Below, piece after piece: positions 27,194 through 35,753 of a stretch of DNA of 64,000 bases. The stretch is from Chitinophaga niastensis (GTDB taxonomy: Bacteria > Bacteroidota > Bacteroidia > Chitinophagales > Chitinophagaceae). The translations under genes and the position numbers were made by a program. The DNA is taken from the NCBI RefSeq assembly GCF_003014755.1, contig NZ_PYAW01000004.1:62001-126000 (forward strand). Reading direction: 5' to 3'. The notes under the pieces were generated by a model. The model saw only the letters and a program-made list of their open reading frames with translations, made no database searches and had not been told where the DNA came from. How positions within the stretch are numbered: the stretch's first letter is position 1; each line of letters starts with the position of its first letter.

Positions 27194-28147
27194 TTACTGA
27201 TTCCGGATAAGGGAGAAATCTATGTAATAAATATCTCCCAATCCGTTTCCTGCGCTTTTTATTCTTCGCTCAAACGGCTGTATATCCGTTCGTTGCGGCA
27301 ATGCACCATTCACTTTGTTTCTTGTGCTGCCGAAGAAAAAGTACTTTCCGTCGCGCGTAACTTTGGGCGACCATTCCGTCGCAGTAGAGTTAACCGGAAT
27401 ATTTAGTTTTTTTGCTTTGCTCCAGGAACCGTTGTGACGATGGCTGATATAAAGATCTCCATGGATGATTCCTTTGGGAATAGTGGCCATATAGATCAGG
27501 TAACTTTCATCCGGGGCAATAAAAGGCTCATATTCATTATCGGCGGTATTAATTGAGTCGCCCAGATTTTCCGGTGTGGTATATTTTCCATTGATGAATT
27601 TACTGGAATAAATATCTGAAGCACCTTTTCCTCCTGCTCTTCCTGAGCCAAAATACAGTGTACCATTATCTGCAACAGTTGGATAAAACTCGCTGGCGCT
27701 GCTGTTAATGATAGTATCTAAATGAACCGGAGCTCCCCATCCGGATGCAGTGCGGTCCGTTTTCCAGATATCCCAATCTGCTTTGGCGGAATCGCCTTCA
27801 TGAACCGGCCGGTCGGACACAAAGTATAATGTATTGCCATCTTTGGTAACAAACGGGTCTACATCTACATAACGCCCTGAAAAGGAAACTATTTCCGGGG
27901 CCGACCAGGTATCATTGCTGTGATAAGATACGCAGATGGTGCAGGCGTTCATATCAGGTGTACATTTTAAAAAATAAACAGTGTCTCCGGATGGCGAAAA
28001 GGCGGGATGCGTTTCATAATCACCTGTACTGATAATTCCTTCTGCAAACAGTGTGGGTACTTTAGCAAAAACAGGGCTTTTGTTGGCAGTTTGATGGGTA
28101 CATGAAATAATAATAAATAGTGCAGGTATTATTTTAAACTTGTTCAT
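27194..28147 (-). CDS. PD40/TolB-like beta-propeller lipoprotein
   Basis: The 317-aa protein has a lipoprotein signal peptide (KFKIIPALFIIISC-T, Cys as the lipid site at residue 16). The mature part has repeated WD40-like PD40 blades with the pattern 'ETHPAFSPSGDTVYFLK', 'DVDPFVTKDGNTLYFVSDR', 'SEFYPTVADNGTLYFGSGR', 'NEYEPFIAPDESYLIYMA' and 'TEWSPKVTRDGKYFFFGS', which form a propeller of about five to six blades. Such proteins are anchored to the periplasmic or outer membrane side and act as binding scaffolds. Function is not known; no catalytic motif is visible. Confidence 0.85.
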   Translation of the reverse strand: MNKFKIIPALFIIISCTHQTANKSPVFAKVPTLFAEGIISTGDYETHPAFSPSGDTVYFLKCTPDMNACTICVSYHSNDTWSAPEIVSFSGRYVDVDPFVTKDGNTLYFVSDRPVHEGDSAKADWDIWKTDRTASGWGAPVHLDTIINSSASEFYPTVADNGTLYFGSGRAGGKGASDIYSSKFINGKYTTPENLGDSINTADNEYEPFIAPDESYLIYMATIPKGIIHGDLYISHRHNGSWSKAKKLNIPVNSTATEWSPKVTRDGKYFFFGSTRNKVNGALPQRTDIQPFERRIKSAGNGLGDIYYIDFSLIRNQ

Positions 28148-28175
28148 TTATGGGTGATTTCGGATAAGGATAAAT

Positions 28176-28661
28176 TTATTTTACGGCTGTAATCTGGGCC
28201 TGTACACACCACCATCTGCCTTTTTCTTTTATATAAGTATCTGTGTAAACAGTTTTTCCCTGCATTAACTTTCCGTTTTCTAACCACGAGTAAAAAGTGT
28301 TTGATCTGACTAATGCCATCTCTCCAAAAATCCTTATTACTTCATCTTTATATGTAAATGATTTATCGACCTTGTCATTCCAGCCATGGGCCCATGCTTT
28401 CATGTATTCATCGCGATTAACAATTTTCCCGGACATGGATATGTAGACGAAATCGGGATGAATAATTTCATTATGACTGGCCACATCGTTGGTCATGAAG
28501 TTTTTAATAAACTTTGCATTTAATGCGCTGAGTTGTTCCTTGTCTGTGAGCAGTGATTTGTTTTCCATTGTAGTCTTTTGTGCAGGAATGGTGTCATGGT
28601 ATGGCAGTATGGCAAGTAATGAAAACCGGCAGATGTACAAAAAGAGGAAGACTGATTTCAT
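28176..28661 (-). CDS. nuclear transport factor 2 family protein (DUF4440-like)
   Basis: ATG at 28661 gives 161 aa with an N-terminal hydrophobic stretch (KSVFLFLYICRFSLLAILP) that looks like a signal peptide. An internal ATG at residue 32 would give a cytoplasmic protein of 130 aa. The body has the NTF2/DUF4440 pattern: an initial helix (KEQLSALNAKFIKNFMTND), a WxxW-type loop 'IHPDFVYISMSG', then 'MALVRSNTFYSW' and 'VYTDTYIKEKGRWWCVQAQIT' as the closing strands. This cone-shaped pocket fold serves in binding or lyase/isomerase reactions; ligand unknown. Confidence 0.75.
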   Translation of the reverse strand: MKSVFLFLYICRFSLLAILPYHDTIPAQKTTMENKSLLTDKEQLSALNAKFIKNFMTNDVASHNEIIHPDFVYISMSGKIVNRDEYMKAWAHGWNDKVDKSFTYKDEVIRIFGEMALVRSNTFYSWLENGKLMQGKTVYTDTYIKEKGRWWCVQAQITAVK

Positions 28662-28733
28662 TATAAATAGTATTGATAATGAAAACAAGGTAGCCGCTTA
28701 TGCCGACGGGGAACTTAGAAATCTTGCTAATTT

Positions 28734-29603
28734 TTACCTGGAAAGGCTTTTATACCTGGAAGGAGGGACTTTGAACTTTTTGGTAAAGGCGGCTGAAAAA
28801 TAATCTGTATTGCTGAAACCTGATGAAAAACAAATGTCCATGATGGGCATATCAGAATGTTTTATCAGCATAGCTGCATGTTTAAACCGTACTTCCTGCA
28901 GGTATTTATGGGGCGGTAAACCGGTGAAACTTTTAAAAAGACGGCTGAGATAAAAAGGGCTTACATAACAATACCTGGACAATCGAAGCAGGGAGATGTC
29001 TTCCGGAAAATGTTCATTCATATATGCTTTGGCCCTTTCAATAGCGGTAAGGTGATTTGTTTTACCGGTAGAGGAGGGCAGTATATCCAGTGGTTTATTA
29101 GTGATCTCTTCTATTATCTGTTTAAGCAGTTCCAGTACCAGCGTATCTATTTCCAACCGGCCACTTTCATGGATGCTTTGTAATACCTGGTAATGCAGGT
29201 AATCTATCGCAGCCGTGGATGACAGCATCCTGGCTAATATATTTTTGTTGGAGAAAAAGGACACTTTCCCCAGGTTGTATTCTTCCGTGATAGCAGCGTA
29301 AAAATCATCTGTGAAATTAAAAATGGAACATTGTCCGGGTGCGGGGTGCAGGCTATATTCGTAATTGGGTTTATCAATAACAAGCCTGCCGGTGTGCATT
29401 TCGTAGGATTTATTACATAGGTCAAATGTAAACTGGCCACTGCGGACCAGCACAAAACAAAGACAATCATTATATCCTTTGCTGTTTGTTTTGTTGCCGG
29501 CATAATCAAAAGTCCAGTCTTTCACCTGGTAGAAGTCGCCCTGGTAAGTATAATGGCTGATTATCTTATCAGGGGAAATGCTTTGATTGTTATTATAGAC
29601 CAT
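28734..29603 (-). CDS. AraC family transcriptional regulator
   Basis: ATG at 29603 gives 289 aa (a GTG 30 bases earlier is possible). The N-terminal part is a cupin-like effector domain (LRSGQFTFDLCNKSYEMHTGRLVIDKPNYEYS pattern), and the C-terminal 100 residues form the AraC double HTH: AYMNEHFPEDISLLRLSRYCYVSPFYLSRLF and PIMDICFSSGFSNTDYFSAAFTKKFKVPPSRYK. Its upstream neighbour (29657) is a chorismate mutase gene on the same strand, 53 bases away. The target is unknown. Confidence 0.88.
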   Translation of the reverse strand: MVYNNNQSISPDKIISHYTYQGDFYQVKDWTFDYAGNKTNSKGYNDCLCFVLVRSGQFTFDLCNKSYEMHTGRLVIDKPNYEYSLHPAPGQCSIFNFTDDFYAAITEEYNLGKVSFFSNKNILARMLSSTAAIDYLHYQVLQSIHESGRLEIDTLVLELLKQIIEEITNKPLDILPSSTGKTNHLTAIERAKAYMNEHFPEDISLLRLSRYCYVSPFYLSRLFKSFTGLPPHKYLQEVRFKHAAMLIKHSDMPIMDICFSSGFSNTDYFSAAFTKKFKVPPSRYKSLSR

Positions 29604-29656
29604 GATATTTTTTTGCAGAAGATTTCCTACCACATTTTTTATACATCATCATCCTG

Positions 29657-30037
29657 TCAGTGTATAATATTCCGTTCGATGCGCAAACTTTCTTCATGAA
29701 TAGCATTCATGAATTCGGTTATAAATTCTTCGGACAAGCCCTCCTTTTTACCTGCTATAATACGCGGTTCCATCATTTGTTTAAAACGATCCTGCTGGAG
29801 CGCAGGCATATGATGTGCTACCTTATACACGCCTACTTCTTTTACCACTCTTTCCCGCTCTCCCAGTATGGCTATCAGTTGTTTGTCGAGTGAATCTATC
29901 TTTTGACGATATACCTGCAACGCGTTCTTTGATGTATCCGTTGTTTTGTCCGGAAGCGATTGTGCCAATGAGGTGCTGCCTATTAATAAACATATTCCAA
30001 ACGTAAGTTGAAATGGCTTAAGCCATATAGGATTCAT
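29657..30037 (-). CDS. secreted (periplasmic) AroQ-type chorismate mutase
   Basis: ATG at 30037 gives 126 aa; an upstream TTG is less likely. A Sec signal peptide (LKPFQLTFGICLLIGSTSLA-Q) precedes an all-helical domain with the chorismate mutase II pattern: YRQKIDSLDKQLIAILGERERVVKEVGVYK, in which R-x6-D and the K of the middle helix match active-site residues, then MEPRIIAGKKEGLSEEFITEFMNAIHEES. It would convert chorismate to prephenate outside the cytoplasm, which is unusual in bacteria. It lies between an AraC regulator and a sulfatase gene. Confidence 0.82.
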   Translation of the reverse strand: MNPIWLKPFQLTFGICLLIGSTSLAQSLPDKTTDTSKNALQVYRQKIDSLDKQLIAILGERERVVKEVGVYKVAHHMPALQQDRFKQMMEPRIIAGKKEGLSEEFITEFMNAIHEESLRIERNIIH

Positions 30038-30111
30038 ATAGTTTTTATTTAGTAGCAAAATACAGTTATTTGGATAAATGTATCTGAAAAAGATGTCATA
30101 AACCGGAAAGT

Positions 30112-31698
30112 TTAAGGCAAATCCACAACCCCTACTTTAGCAGCCCAGGCATTGTATTCCTGTTGAAGCTCCTGAACTTTGGCGGGGTACTGCTGTGCGA
30201 TATTATTTGTTTCGGTCCTGTCTTTTTCCATATCGTACAGTTCCCAGGAAACGCCTTTTTCGGCCACCAGTTTCCATTTGCCTTTTCTAATGGAGCGACT
30301 GCCCTCATGTTCCCAGCAAATGGCTTTATGGTCTTTAAATGGTTTGTTGTGAAAAGCGTTGGTGAGGGATATACCTTCAAGTGGTTTCAGTTTTCTTGTT
30401 TTGAATGTAGCAGGATAATCTATTCCGGCTATATTCAGACAGGTGGGCATTATATCAATCACATGTGCGGCCTGTGTATTGATAGTGCCTGCTTTAATAA
30501 CGCCGGGGAAGTAAGCAATGAAAGGAGTAGCGATGCCGCCTTCATGCATATTTTTTTTGAATAACCGGAAAGGCGTGTTGCTCACGTTGCCCCAGGGAGT
30601 TTCATAGCTGTCTATGGATGCCACTGAGCCCGGGGTGCCTGATTTTTGGATGACGTAGTTCCAGTTTTTAACGTCGTCTGCACTACCACCATTATCGGAA
30701 AGGAAGATGATCAGTGTATTTTCCTCTTTCTTTATCGTTTTCAGCTTATCTAAAAGCTTGCCTATCTCTATGTCCATACGATCTATCATAGCAGCGTAGA
30801 TGGCCATTCTTGTGTCCCAGCTTTCTTTTTCTTTTGCGGATAAGGTGTTCCATGCCGGCACTTTTTCATACCGGGAAGAAAGCTGCCATTCTTTTTTCAG
30901 GAGTCCGGCTGCCATTAATTTTTCATATCGTTTTTCCCGCAGCGTATCCCAGCCGCTTAAATACTTTCCTTTATAACGGGCAATATCTTCCGGGAGGGCC
31001 TGTAGTGGCCAGTGTGGTGCATTGTAAGCCACATAGAGGAAAAAGGGATTGTCTTTATTCTTTTGTTCTTCCAGGGCATCCAGTGCAAAGTTGGTAATGG
31101 CCTGTGTTAAATAAAGGGAAGTATCTTCGCGTACTATTTCTTTGTTGCCCAGCAGGAAGGTCACTTTCCGGCCATCGTTATACAAAGGTTTGGAATTAAA
31201 ATAGCTGCTTCCGTTATTCTGCAGTGTAAAAGATTTATCGAAACCCCGGTTGCAGGCCCATGCCGATGGTACCAGTCCAACATGCCATTTACCGGAAATA
31301 ATTGTTGTATAGCCGGCTGTTTTCAGCAATTCGGCAATGGTAGCACAGCTATCGTTCAGATAGCCCTGGTAGGCAGGATAACCTCTGTCCTGTATCATGT
31401 CTCCTACGCCTGCCTGATGAGGATATAAGCCGGTCAGCAAAGCAGCCCTGGAAGGGCAGCATCTCCCGGCATTATAAAACTGGTTCATGATGAGGCCGTT
31501 CTTTGCAAGCTTGTCCAGGTGAGGTGTATGAATCTCCGAGCCGAAGCTGCCCAGATCAGAAAACCCCATATCATCTGCCACTATGATGATAATATTGGTT
31601 TTTTTAACTGCCTTCTTTTGTGCATAGATTTGCGATGAAATTAATAACAGGCCCGGAAGTACAAGGAGTACGAATCTGGAAATTATCTTTTTGATCAT
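30112..31698 (-). CDS. secreted sulfatase (arylsulfatase family)
   Basis: ATG at 31698 gives 528 aa with a signal peptide (KKIISRFVLLVLPGLLLISSQIYA). A second ATG 21 bases upstream is possible. The sulfatase fold is clear: NIIIIVADDMGFSDLG (D42-D43 metal ligands), the formylglycine motif C80-C-P-S-R84 followed by AALLTG, the metal/substrate 'GKWHVG' later in the sequence, and the C-terminal ending typical of S1 sulfatases (AICWEHEGSRSIRKGKWKLV). The C-type motif requires a formylglycine-generating enzyme. Typical substrates are sulfated sugars from algae or animal mucins. Confidence 0.92.
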   Translation of the reverse strand: MIKKIISRFVLLVLPGLLLISSQIYAQKKAVKKTNIIIIVADDMGFSDLGSFGSEIHTPHLDKLAKNGLIMNQFYNAGRCCPSRAALLTGLYPHQAGVGDMIQDRGYPAYQGYLNDSCATIAELLKTAGYTTIISGKWHVGLVPSAWACNRGFDKSFTLQNNGSSYFNSKPLYNDGRKVTFLLGNKEIVREDTSLYLTQAITNFALDALEEQKNKDNPFFLYVAYNAPHWPLQALPEDIARYKGKYLSGWDTLREKRYEKLMAAGLLKKEWQLSSRYEKVPAWNTLSAKEKESWDTRMAIYAAMIDRMDIEIGKLLDKLKTIKKEENTLIIFLSDNGGSADDVKNWNYVIQKSGTPGSVASIDSYETPWGNVSNTPFRLFKKNMHEGGIATPFIAYFPGVIKAGTINTQAAHVIDIMPTCLNIAGIDYPATFKTRKLKPLEGISLTNAFHNKPFKDHKAICWEHEGSRSIRKGKWKLVAEKGVSWELYDMEKDRTETNNIAQQYPAKVQELQQEYNAWAAKVGVVDLP

Positions 31699-31758
31699 AT
31701 TAATTATTGGGTAGGGCATCAGTATTTACAAACAGGGAATTTTGTTAAATCCTATTAT

Positions 31759-31775
31759 TCTACTAAATTAGTAGA
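31759..31775. promoter_or_regulatory. inverted repeat between the sulfatase and a secreted protein gene
   Basis: TCTACTAA-A-TTAGTAGA is a perfect eight-base inverted repeat with one central base, placed in the divergent gap 61 bases from the sulfatase ATG and 43 from the plus-strand ATG. It has the form of a dimeric repressor operator (for example BlaI/MecI-like TACTA/TAGTA sites); no matching regulator is adjacent. Confidence 0.5.
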
Positions 31776-31817
31776 GTAATAGATATAAAACAACTCATTT
31801 ATTTAAAAAGATAAATC

Positions 31818-32282
31818 ATGTTATCAACCTTTTCTTCCCTCTTTACAAAAAGCAAATACCTGCTGCTGCTTTTTTGCAGCATTTTATCGCTGCAGGGTAT
31901 TGCCCAAACAAAAGTGGCATCATCGAATGAGTACTTTACGGTAGAAAATTATTACAGGGCTAAATGGGGATATGCAGATGAATTTATTCACCTGTGGAAG
32001 ACTAATCATTATCCGCTGTTAAAAAAGGCTATTGAAAAGGGAGATATCATCAGCGTTACTGCCGCAAGGCCGCGGCTGCACAGTGGGGAAGATACGCGCT
32101 GGGATTTCCGGGTAACGATCGTATTCAAAAATGCAGCATTGGCTTTCGATGAAAATCTTACTGCTCCGTATAAAAAACTGCTGTATCCTGATCAGGAGCA
32201 ATATAAAGAAGCAGAACAGCACCGTTTTGAGATTTTGCTTTCGCATTGGGATGTGGAAGTAGTGAATGAGGCGCTGGATTAA
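31818..32282 (+). CDS. secreted protein of unknown function
   Basis: The 154-aa protein has a signal peptide (KYLLLLFCSILSLQGIA-Q) and a soluble domain with the pattern NYYRAKWGYADEFIHLWKTNHYPLLKKAIEKGDI and DTRWDFRVTIVFKNAALAF, which suggests a small alpha/beta barrel (ABM/dimeric ferredoxin-like), but I cannot name a family. It is followed by a terminator-like hairpin and is divergent from the sulfatase gene. Confidence 0.55.
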   Translation: MLSTFSSLFTKSKYLLLLFCSILSLQGIAQTKVASSNEYFTVENYYRAKWGYADEFIHLWKTNHYPLLKKAIEKGDIISVTAARPRLHSGEDTRWDFRVTIVFKNAALAFDENLTAPYKKLLYPDQEQYKEAEQHRFEILLSHWDVEVVNEALD

Positions 32283-32295
32283 AATACCTGTTTTG

Positions 32296-32327
32296 AGTTC
32301 TTAATTTTTATGAGGACTTTTTTATTT
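32296..32327 (+). terminator. intrinsic terminator, weak, plus strand
   Basis: AGTTCTTA (32296-32303) can pair with TGAGGACT (32311-32318) through an eight-base stem with G-U pairs and a seven-base loop, followed by a T run. It sits 14 bases after the 31818 gene stop and overlaps the end of the LytTR gene. Confidence 0.55.
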
Positions 32328-33032
32328 TTTAATCAGTTTGGTATCGATGATCTTCATCAGATCTGTTTTGTAATTTTTACTCACCGGAATTTTTTCATTA
32401 CCTATCCTCACTTCATTTCCTGTGAGGGATCGTATTTTTTCGATAGCAACAATATAGGACCTTTGTATGCGCAGAAACTTTCCCGCAGGGAGTTGTTCTT
32501 CCAGTGACCGGATTGTGGTGAGTGTCATAAATTTTGCCGTTGTTGTATAAATGATACTATAATTCTGGCATGCTTCAATGTATAGTATTTCTGCATAAAA
32601 TATTTTCTCATACCCGTTATTAGACCGTATGAAGAAATAGTTGGTTTCACCTTCCTGCACACCGGTTTTTTTATATGTCAGCAGCTCTTTAGCCCGGTTA
32701 ACCGCTTTGAGGAACCGCTCCGGCGTAATAGGCTTTACAAGATAATCCAGTACATTCAGCTCAAAGCCTTCCAATGCAAAATTGGGGTAAGCAGTAGTGA
32801 TGATTACCAATGGTTTAACCGACAGGCTTTTTAGAAAATCAATGCCCATGATCTTAGGCATTTGTATATCGAGGAAGATCAGGTCAATCGTTTCCCGTGC
32901 CATTATACTATTGGCTTCCAATGCACTGCTGCATTGAGCCACCAGTTCCAGGAAACTGTTATCCTTTACCAATAACATCATTCCTTCCCGTGCCAGAGGT
33001 TCGTCATCTACTATAATACAGCGGATATTCAT
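32322..33032 (-). CDS. LytTR family response regulator
   Basis: The 236-aa protein has a CheY-like receiver (MNIRCIIVDDEPLAREGMMLLV with the D-D pair, phosphoacceptor Asp in DLIFLDIQMPKI, and the KP of the switch at YLVKPITPERF) and a C-terminal LytTR DNA-binding domain (NYFFIRSNNGYEKIFYAEILYIEACQNYSI ... GKFLRIQRSYIVAIEKIRSL). It overlaps its histidine kinase gene by four bases (ATGA at 33029-33032). This pair is the AgrA/LytS-like two-component type common in Bacteroidota. Confidence 0.93.
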   Translation of the reverse strand: MNIRCIIVDDEPLAREGMMLLVKDNSFLELVAQCSSALEANSIMARETIDLIFLDIQMPKIMGIDFLKSLSVKPLVIITTAYPNFALEGFELNVLDYLVKPITPERFLKAVNRAKELLTYKKTGVQEGETNYFFIRSNNGYEKIFYAEILYIEACQNYSIIYTTTAKFMTLTTIRSLEEQLPAGKFLRIQRSYIVAIEKIRSLTGNEVRIGNEKIPVSKNYKTDLMKIIDTKLIKK

Positions 33033-34054
33033 TGTATACTTATTCTTAGTAAAACCATGTATATGTTATCTGTTATGTTCATCTGCAGGGTGTGGCGATC
33101 ACTATAGATCAATTCCAGCCTTCTTTTTACGTTTTCCAATCCTATGCCTCCATATGTTTGGTAATTGTTGGTAGTAGCGTTTTTATCTATGGTATTTTCT
33201 ATCCGGAATTCGAAAAAAGGATCTTCATATTTCAGGTTAATATTGATCTTATTGGGTTTATCAGTAAAAGCGGATATGTGTTTATAGGCATTTTCCACAA
33301 ATGGAATGATCAGTAGGGGAGCAATGGGAAAATGCTGCACCTGCTCCTCCACAGTATAATGGGTAATAACTGTATTCCCTTTTCTCAGTTTTTCCACTTC
33401 AATATAATTATTCAGGTAGGCCACTTCTTTTTCAATAGAAATCTTATCTGTATTGCACTCATATAACTGATAGCGGAGCATGTCTGCAAACTTTGCCAGG
33501 GTACTGCCTGCAACTTCCGGATCTGTTTTAATGAGTATATAAATGCTGTTAATGGCATTGAAGAGGAAATGTGGGTTCAACTGGGATTTAAGGAATCTTA
33601 GTTCATTTTCTGTTCTTTCTTTTTCAAACAATTTATTTTTTCGCTCTTCCAGGATTTTGTGTTTGATGGCTCTGATAGCAATAAATATAAAGCTGATATA
33701 AACGTTTGCCATTAGCACATAAGGAAAGAGGGTGCTAAAAGTATAAGTAAAAGCAGACGTAACATACCTGATCATCGGAACAGCGCAGGCTGCAATAAAA
33801 ATTGCACCGGCTGCTATTGTTGCTAAAAAAAAAAGTATAAAAAGAATATACCTTTTTGCATACAGAAAAACGGGCATTAGAAAATAAGCACTTATATAAG
33901 CAGTAGCGGCTTGCCCAATAAGCCATATAGTGGTTATGGATAAGGCCCATAACAGCGGAGTTCCATAGTTGTATATAGAAAACCCTGTCCAGAAAATGAA
34001 ATATATTATCCAGAAAAGAAAGTGATCCAGCTTATATCGGGAAAAAAGAGACAT
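33029..34054 (-). CDS. LytS-type sensor histidine kinase
   Basis: The 341-aa protein has four transmembrane segments in the N-terminal 130 residues, then the His_kinase (PF06580-type) motif with phospho-His in FLKSQLNPHFLFNAINSIY, followed by a cytoplasmic GHKL ATP-binding domain including 'IAPLLIIPFVENAYKH' and 'GIGLENVKRRLELIY'. Such kinases respond to unknown membrane signals and drive the partner LytTR regulator. It is upstream of and overlaps that gene. Confidence 0.93.
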   Translation of the reverse strand: MSLFSRYKLDHFLFWIIYFIFWTGFSIYNYGTPLLWALSITTIWLIGQAATAYISAYFLMPVFLYAKRYILFILFFLATIAAGAIFIAACAVPMIRYVTSAFTYTFSTLFPYVLMANVYISFIFIAIRAIKHKILEERKNKLFEKERTENELRFLKSQLNPHFLFNAINSIYILIKTDPEVAGSTLAKFADMLRYQLYECNTDKISIEKEVAYLNNYIEVEKLRKGNTVITHYTVEEQVQHFPIAPLLIIPFVENAYKHISAFTDKPNKININLKYEDPFFEFRIENTIDKNATTNNYQTYGGIGLENVKRRLELIYSDRHTLQMNITDNIYMVLLRISIQ

Positions 34055-34320
34055 ACTTGTTTGGGCTTGTTAGATCTGGTCTAAGGTAATGACTGTAGTA
34101 AAAGTTAACAATAATTATTGATGAAATACGGTATCCCGATGACGAAAGCACTATTTAACCATTATTCACCCTGTTATATTATCTCTACAGGGCTGTAGCC
34201 GGTTTTTCTCCGGGAAAGATCATTTCATCAATATAATTTCCTGTTATATCAAGCTGGTTTTATAGTAAGACAGTAATGCATTCATTTTGTACCGGATCTA
34301 TTAATTATAAAATCACTTTT

Positions 34321-35229
34321 ATGAAACATTTATTTTTTGTACCCCGGTCAAAGACCTTACTGATCATCTTTCAGATGATCCTGCTGGCAGGTAGCACTAC
34401 TTCCTTATTTGCACAAACCAGCGAAATTTCTTTTAACGTTAAAAAAGAAGGTAGTGGAAGGCCTATGATCCTCATTCCCGGTTTATATTGTTCCGGGGAT
34501 GTATGGGATGATGCTGCTGTTCATTTCTCCAAAAATTTTGAATGTCACATTATTACGTTGCCTGGTTTTGGGGGGCAGCCTCCCATTCAGTCTGATTCCC
34601 TCCTCACCACAATAGTGAGGCAGCTGGCTGTTTATATCCAGCAAAACAATCTGAAAAAGCCGGTGATTGTTGGTCATAGCCTGGGTGGGTGGCTGGCGCT
34701 TAAATTGGGTATCCTGTATCCTGAACTCACGGGCGATATAGTATGCGTAAGTTGTGCGCCTTTTTTACCGGCATTGTCTATGGGAGCAGAGATGACGGTT
34801 GAAGGCAGCCGGGAAATAGGTATGAAGATAAAAAAGGGGATTGTCAGCCAAAATGCAGCGCAGGTAAAGCTAACCCAGCAGGCTATGTTAGGTTCCATGA
34901 TGCGGGATCCGGACAGGATTGCACAGGTAGCCGCAATGGGCACTCATTCAGATCAGGCCACTCAGGGGGAGGCCATGTACGAGTTGTTTAGTAATGACCT
35001 TCGTAATTCGCTGGAAACTATCGATTCAAGAATACTGGTGCTGGGAGACTGGCAGTCTTACAAAGAATACGGCGCATCACATGAAAGTGTATATGAAAAT
35101 TTAAAGGGACAGTTCCGGCAGGCCCGTCAGGTGAAGATTGCCATATCAGATACTTCCAGGCATTTCATCATGTTTGATGAACCACAATGGTTTTACAGTC
35201 AAACGGATGATTTTCTTCAGCACCAATAA
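34321..35229 (+). CDS. secreted alpha/beta hydrolase
   Basis: ATG at 34321 gives 302 aa with a Sec signal peptide (KTLLIIFQMILLAGSTTSLFA-Q). The upstream in-frame ATG adds 15 residues. The body is an alpha/beta hydrolase: MILIPGLYCSGDVWDD (oxyanion region), VIVGHSLGGWLALKLG (nucleophile Ser in G-H-S-L-G) and a C-terminal DTSRHFIMFDEPQWF with the catalytic His. It resembles BioH/MhpC-like hydrolases of the periplasm. The substrate is unknown. Confidence 0.85.
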   Translation: MKHLFFVPRSKTLLIIFQMILLAGSTTSLFAQTSEISFNVKKEGSGRPMILIPGLYCSGDVWDDAAVHFSKNFECHIITLPGFGGQPPIQSDSLLTTIVRQLAVYIQQNNLKKPVIVGHSLGGWLALKLGILYPELTGDIVCVSCAPFLPALSMGAEMTVEGSREIGMKIKKGIVSQNAAQVKLTQQAMLGSMMRDPDRIAQVAAMGTHSDQATQGEAMYELFSNDLRNSLETIDSRILVLGDWQSYKEYGASHESVYENLKGQFRQARQVKIAISDTSRHFIMFDEPQWFYSQTDDFLQHQ

Positions 35230-35260
35230 ATCAGAAAAACAGCATACTCCCTATTGGTAC

Positions 35261-35297
35261 AAAAAAGAGAGACAGGATATCCCTGCCTCTCTTTTTT
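35261..35297. terminator. bidirectional terminator between convergent genes
   Basis: The sequence forms a stem AAAAAAGAGAGACAGG / CCTGCCTCTCTTTTTT with one mismatch and a short loop, with an A run on one side and a T run on the other, so it can act on both strands. It lies between the hydrolase stop (35229) and the convergent membrane protein stop (35329). Confidence 0.8.
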
Positions 35298-35328
35298 GTA
35301 AATATCCTTATCAGCCTAACGCTGGTTG

Positions 35329-35733
35329 TTACTTATTTTCTGCATTCACCGTAATAAACAAAGGTCTCAGCGTAAACCAGGCCAGTGCCGGGAAAAAATG
35401 CATGGGTATTGTCAGGCCTGGAAATAGTTCAGGCGTTTCAATGTCCAGTGGTAGTTTTGCTGCAAAAGGTCCCAATATGCTTACAAAAGAAAGTATCGCA
35501 AATAAAAGATTGAAAACGATTTCCGTTTTGCCTTTTAGTACTTTGCTAAGCAACCAATAGCCCAGTGCTGCTATGAGGCAGCCTATTACGCTGGAAAGCA
35601 TGATCCCAACAGGTTTGGCTATGTTGGTAAATCCTGCTCCGAGGGAAGAGGCATATACTTTTTGGTAAATCAGGGAAGCTATGCCTGCAAGTGCACCGGA
35701 TATAACGCCCAGTAGTAATAATTTTTTCAGCAT
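35329..35733 (-). CDS. small membrane protein, unknown
   Basis: The 134-aa product has an N-terminal hydrophobic helix (KKLLLLGVISGALAGIASLIY) and three more hydrophobic segments (about 40-62, 74-92, 104-120), with few charged residues. No family is recognised and no motif suggests transport. It lies in a group with two YceI-like genes on the same strand and starts 20 bases after the second YceI stop. Confidence 0.55.
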   Translation of the reverse strand: MLKKLLLLGVISGALAGIASLIYQKVYASSLGAGFTNIAKPVGIMLSSVIGCLIAALGYWLLSKVLKGKTEIVFNLLFAILSFVSILGPFAAKLPLDIETPELFPGLTIPMHFFPALAWFTLRPLFITVNAENK

Positions 35734-35753
35734 ACGGATATTTTATGAATGAG

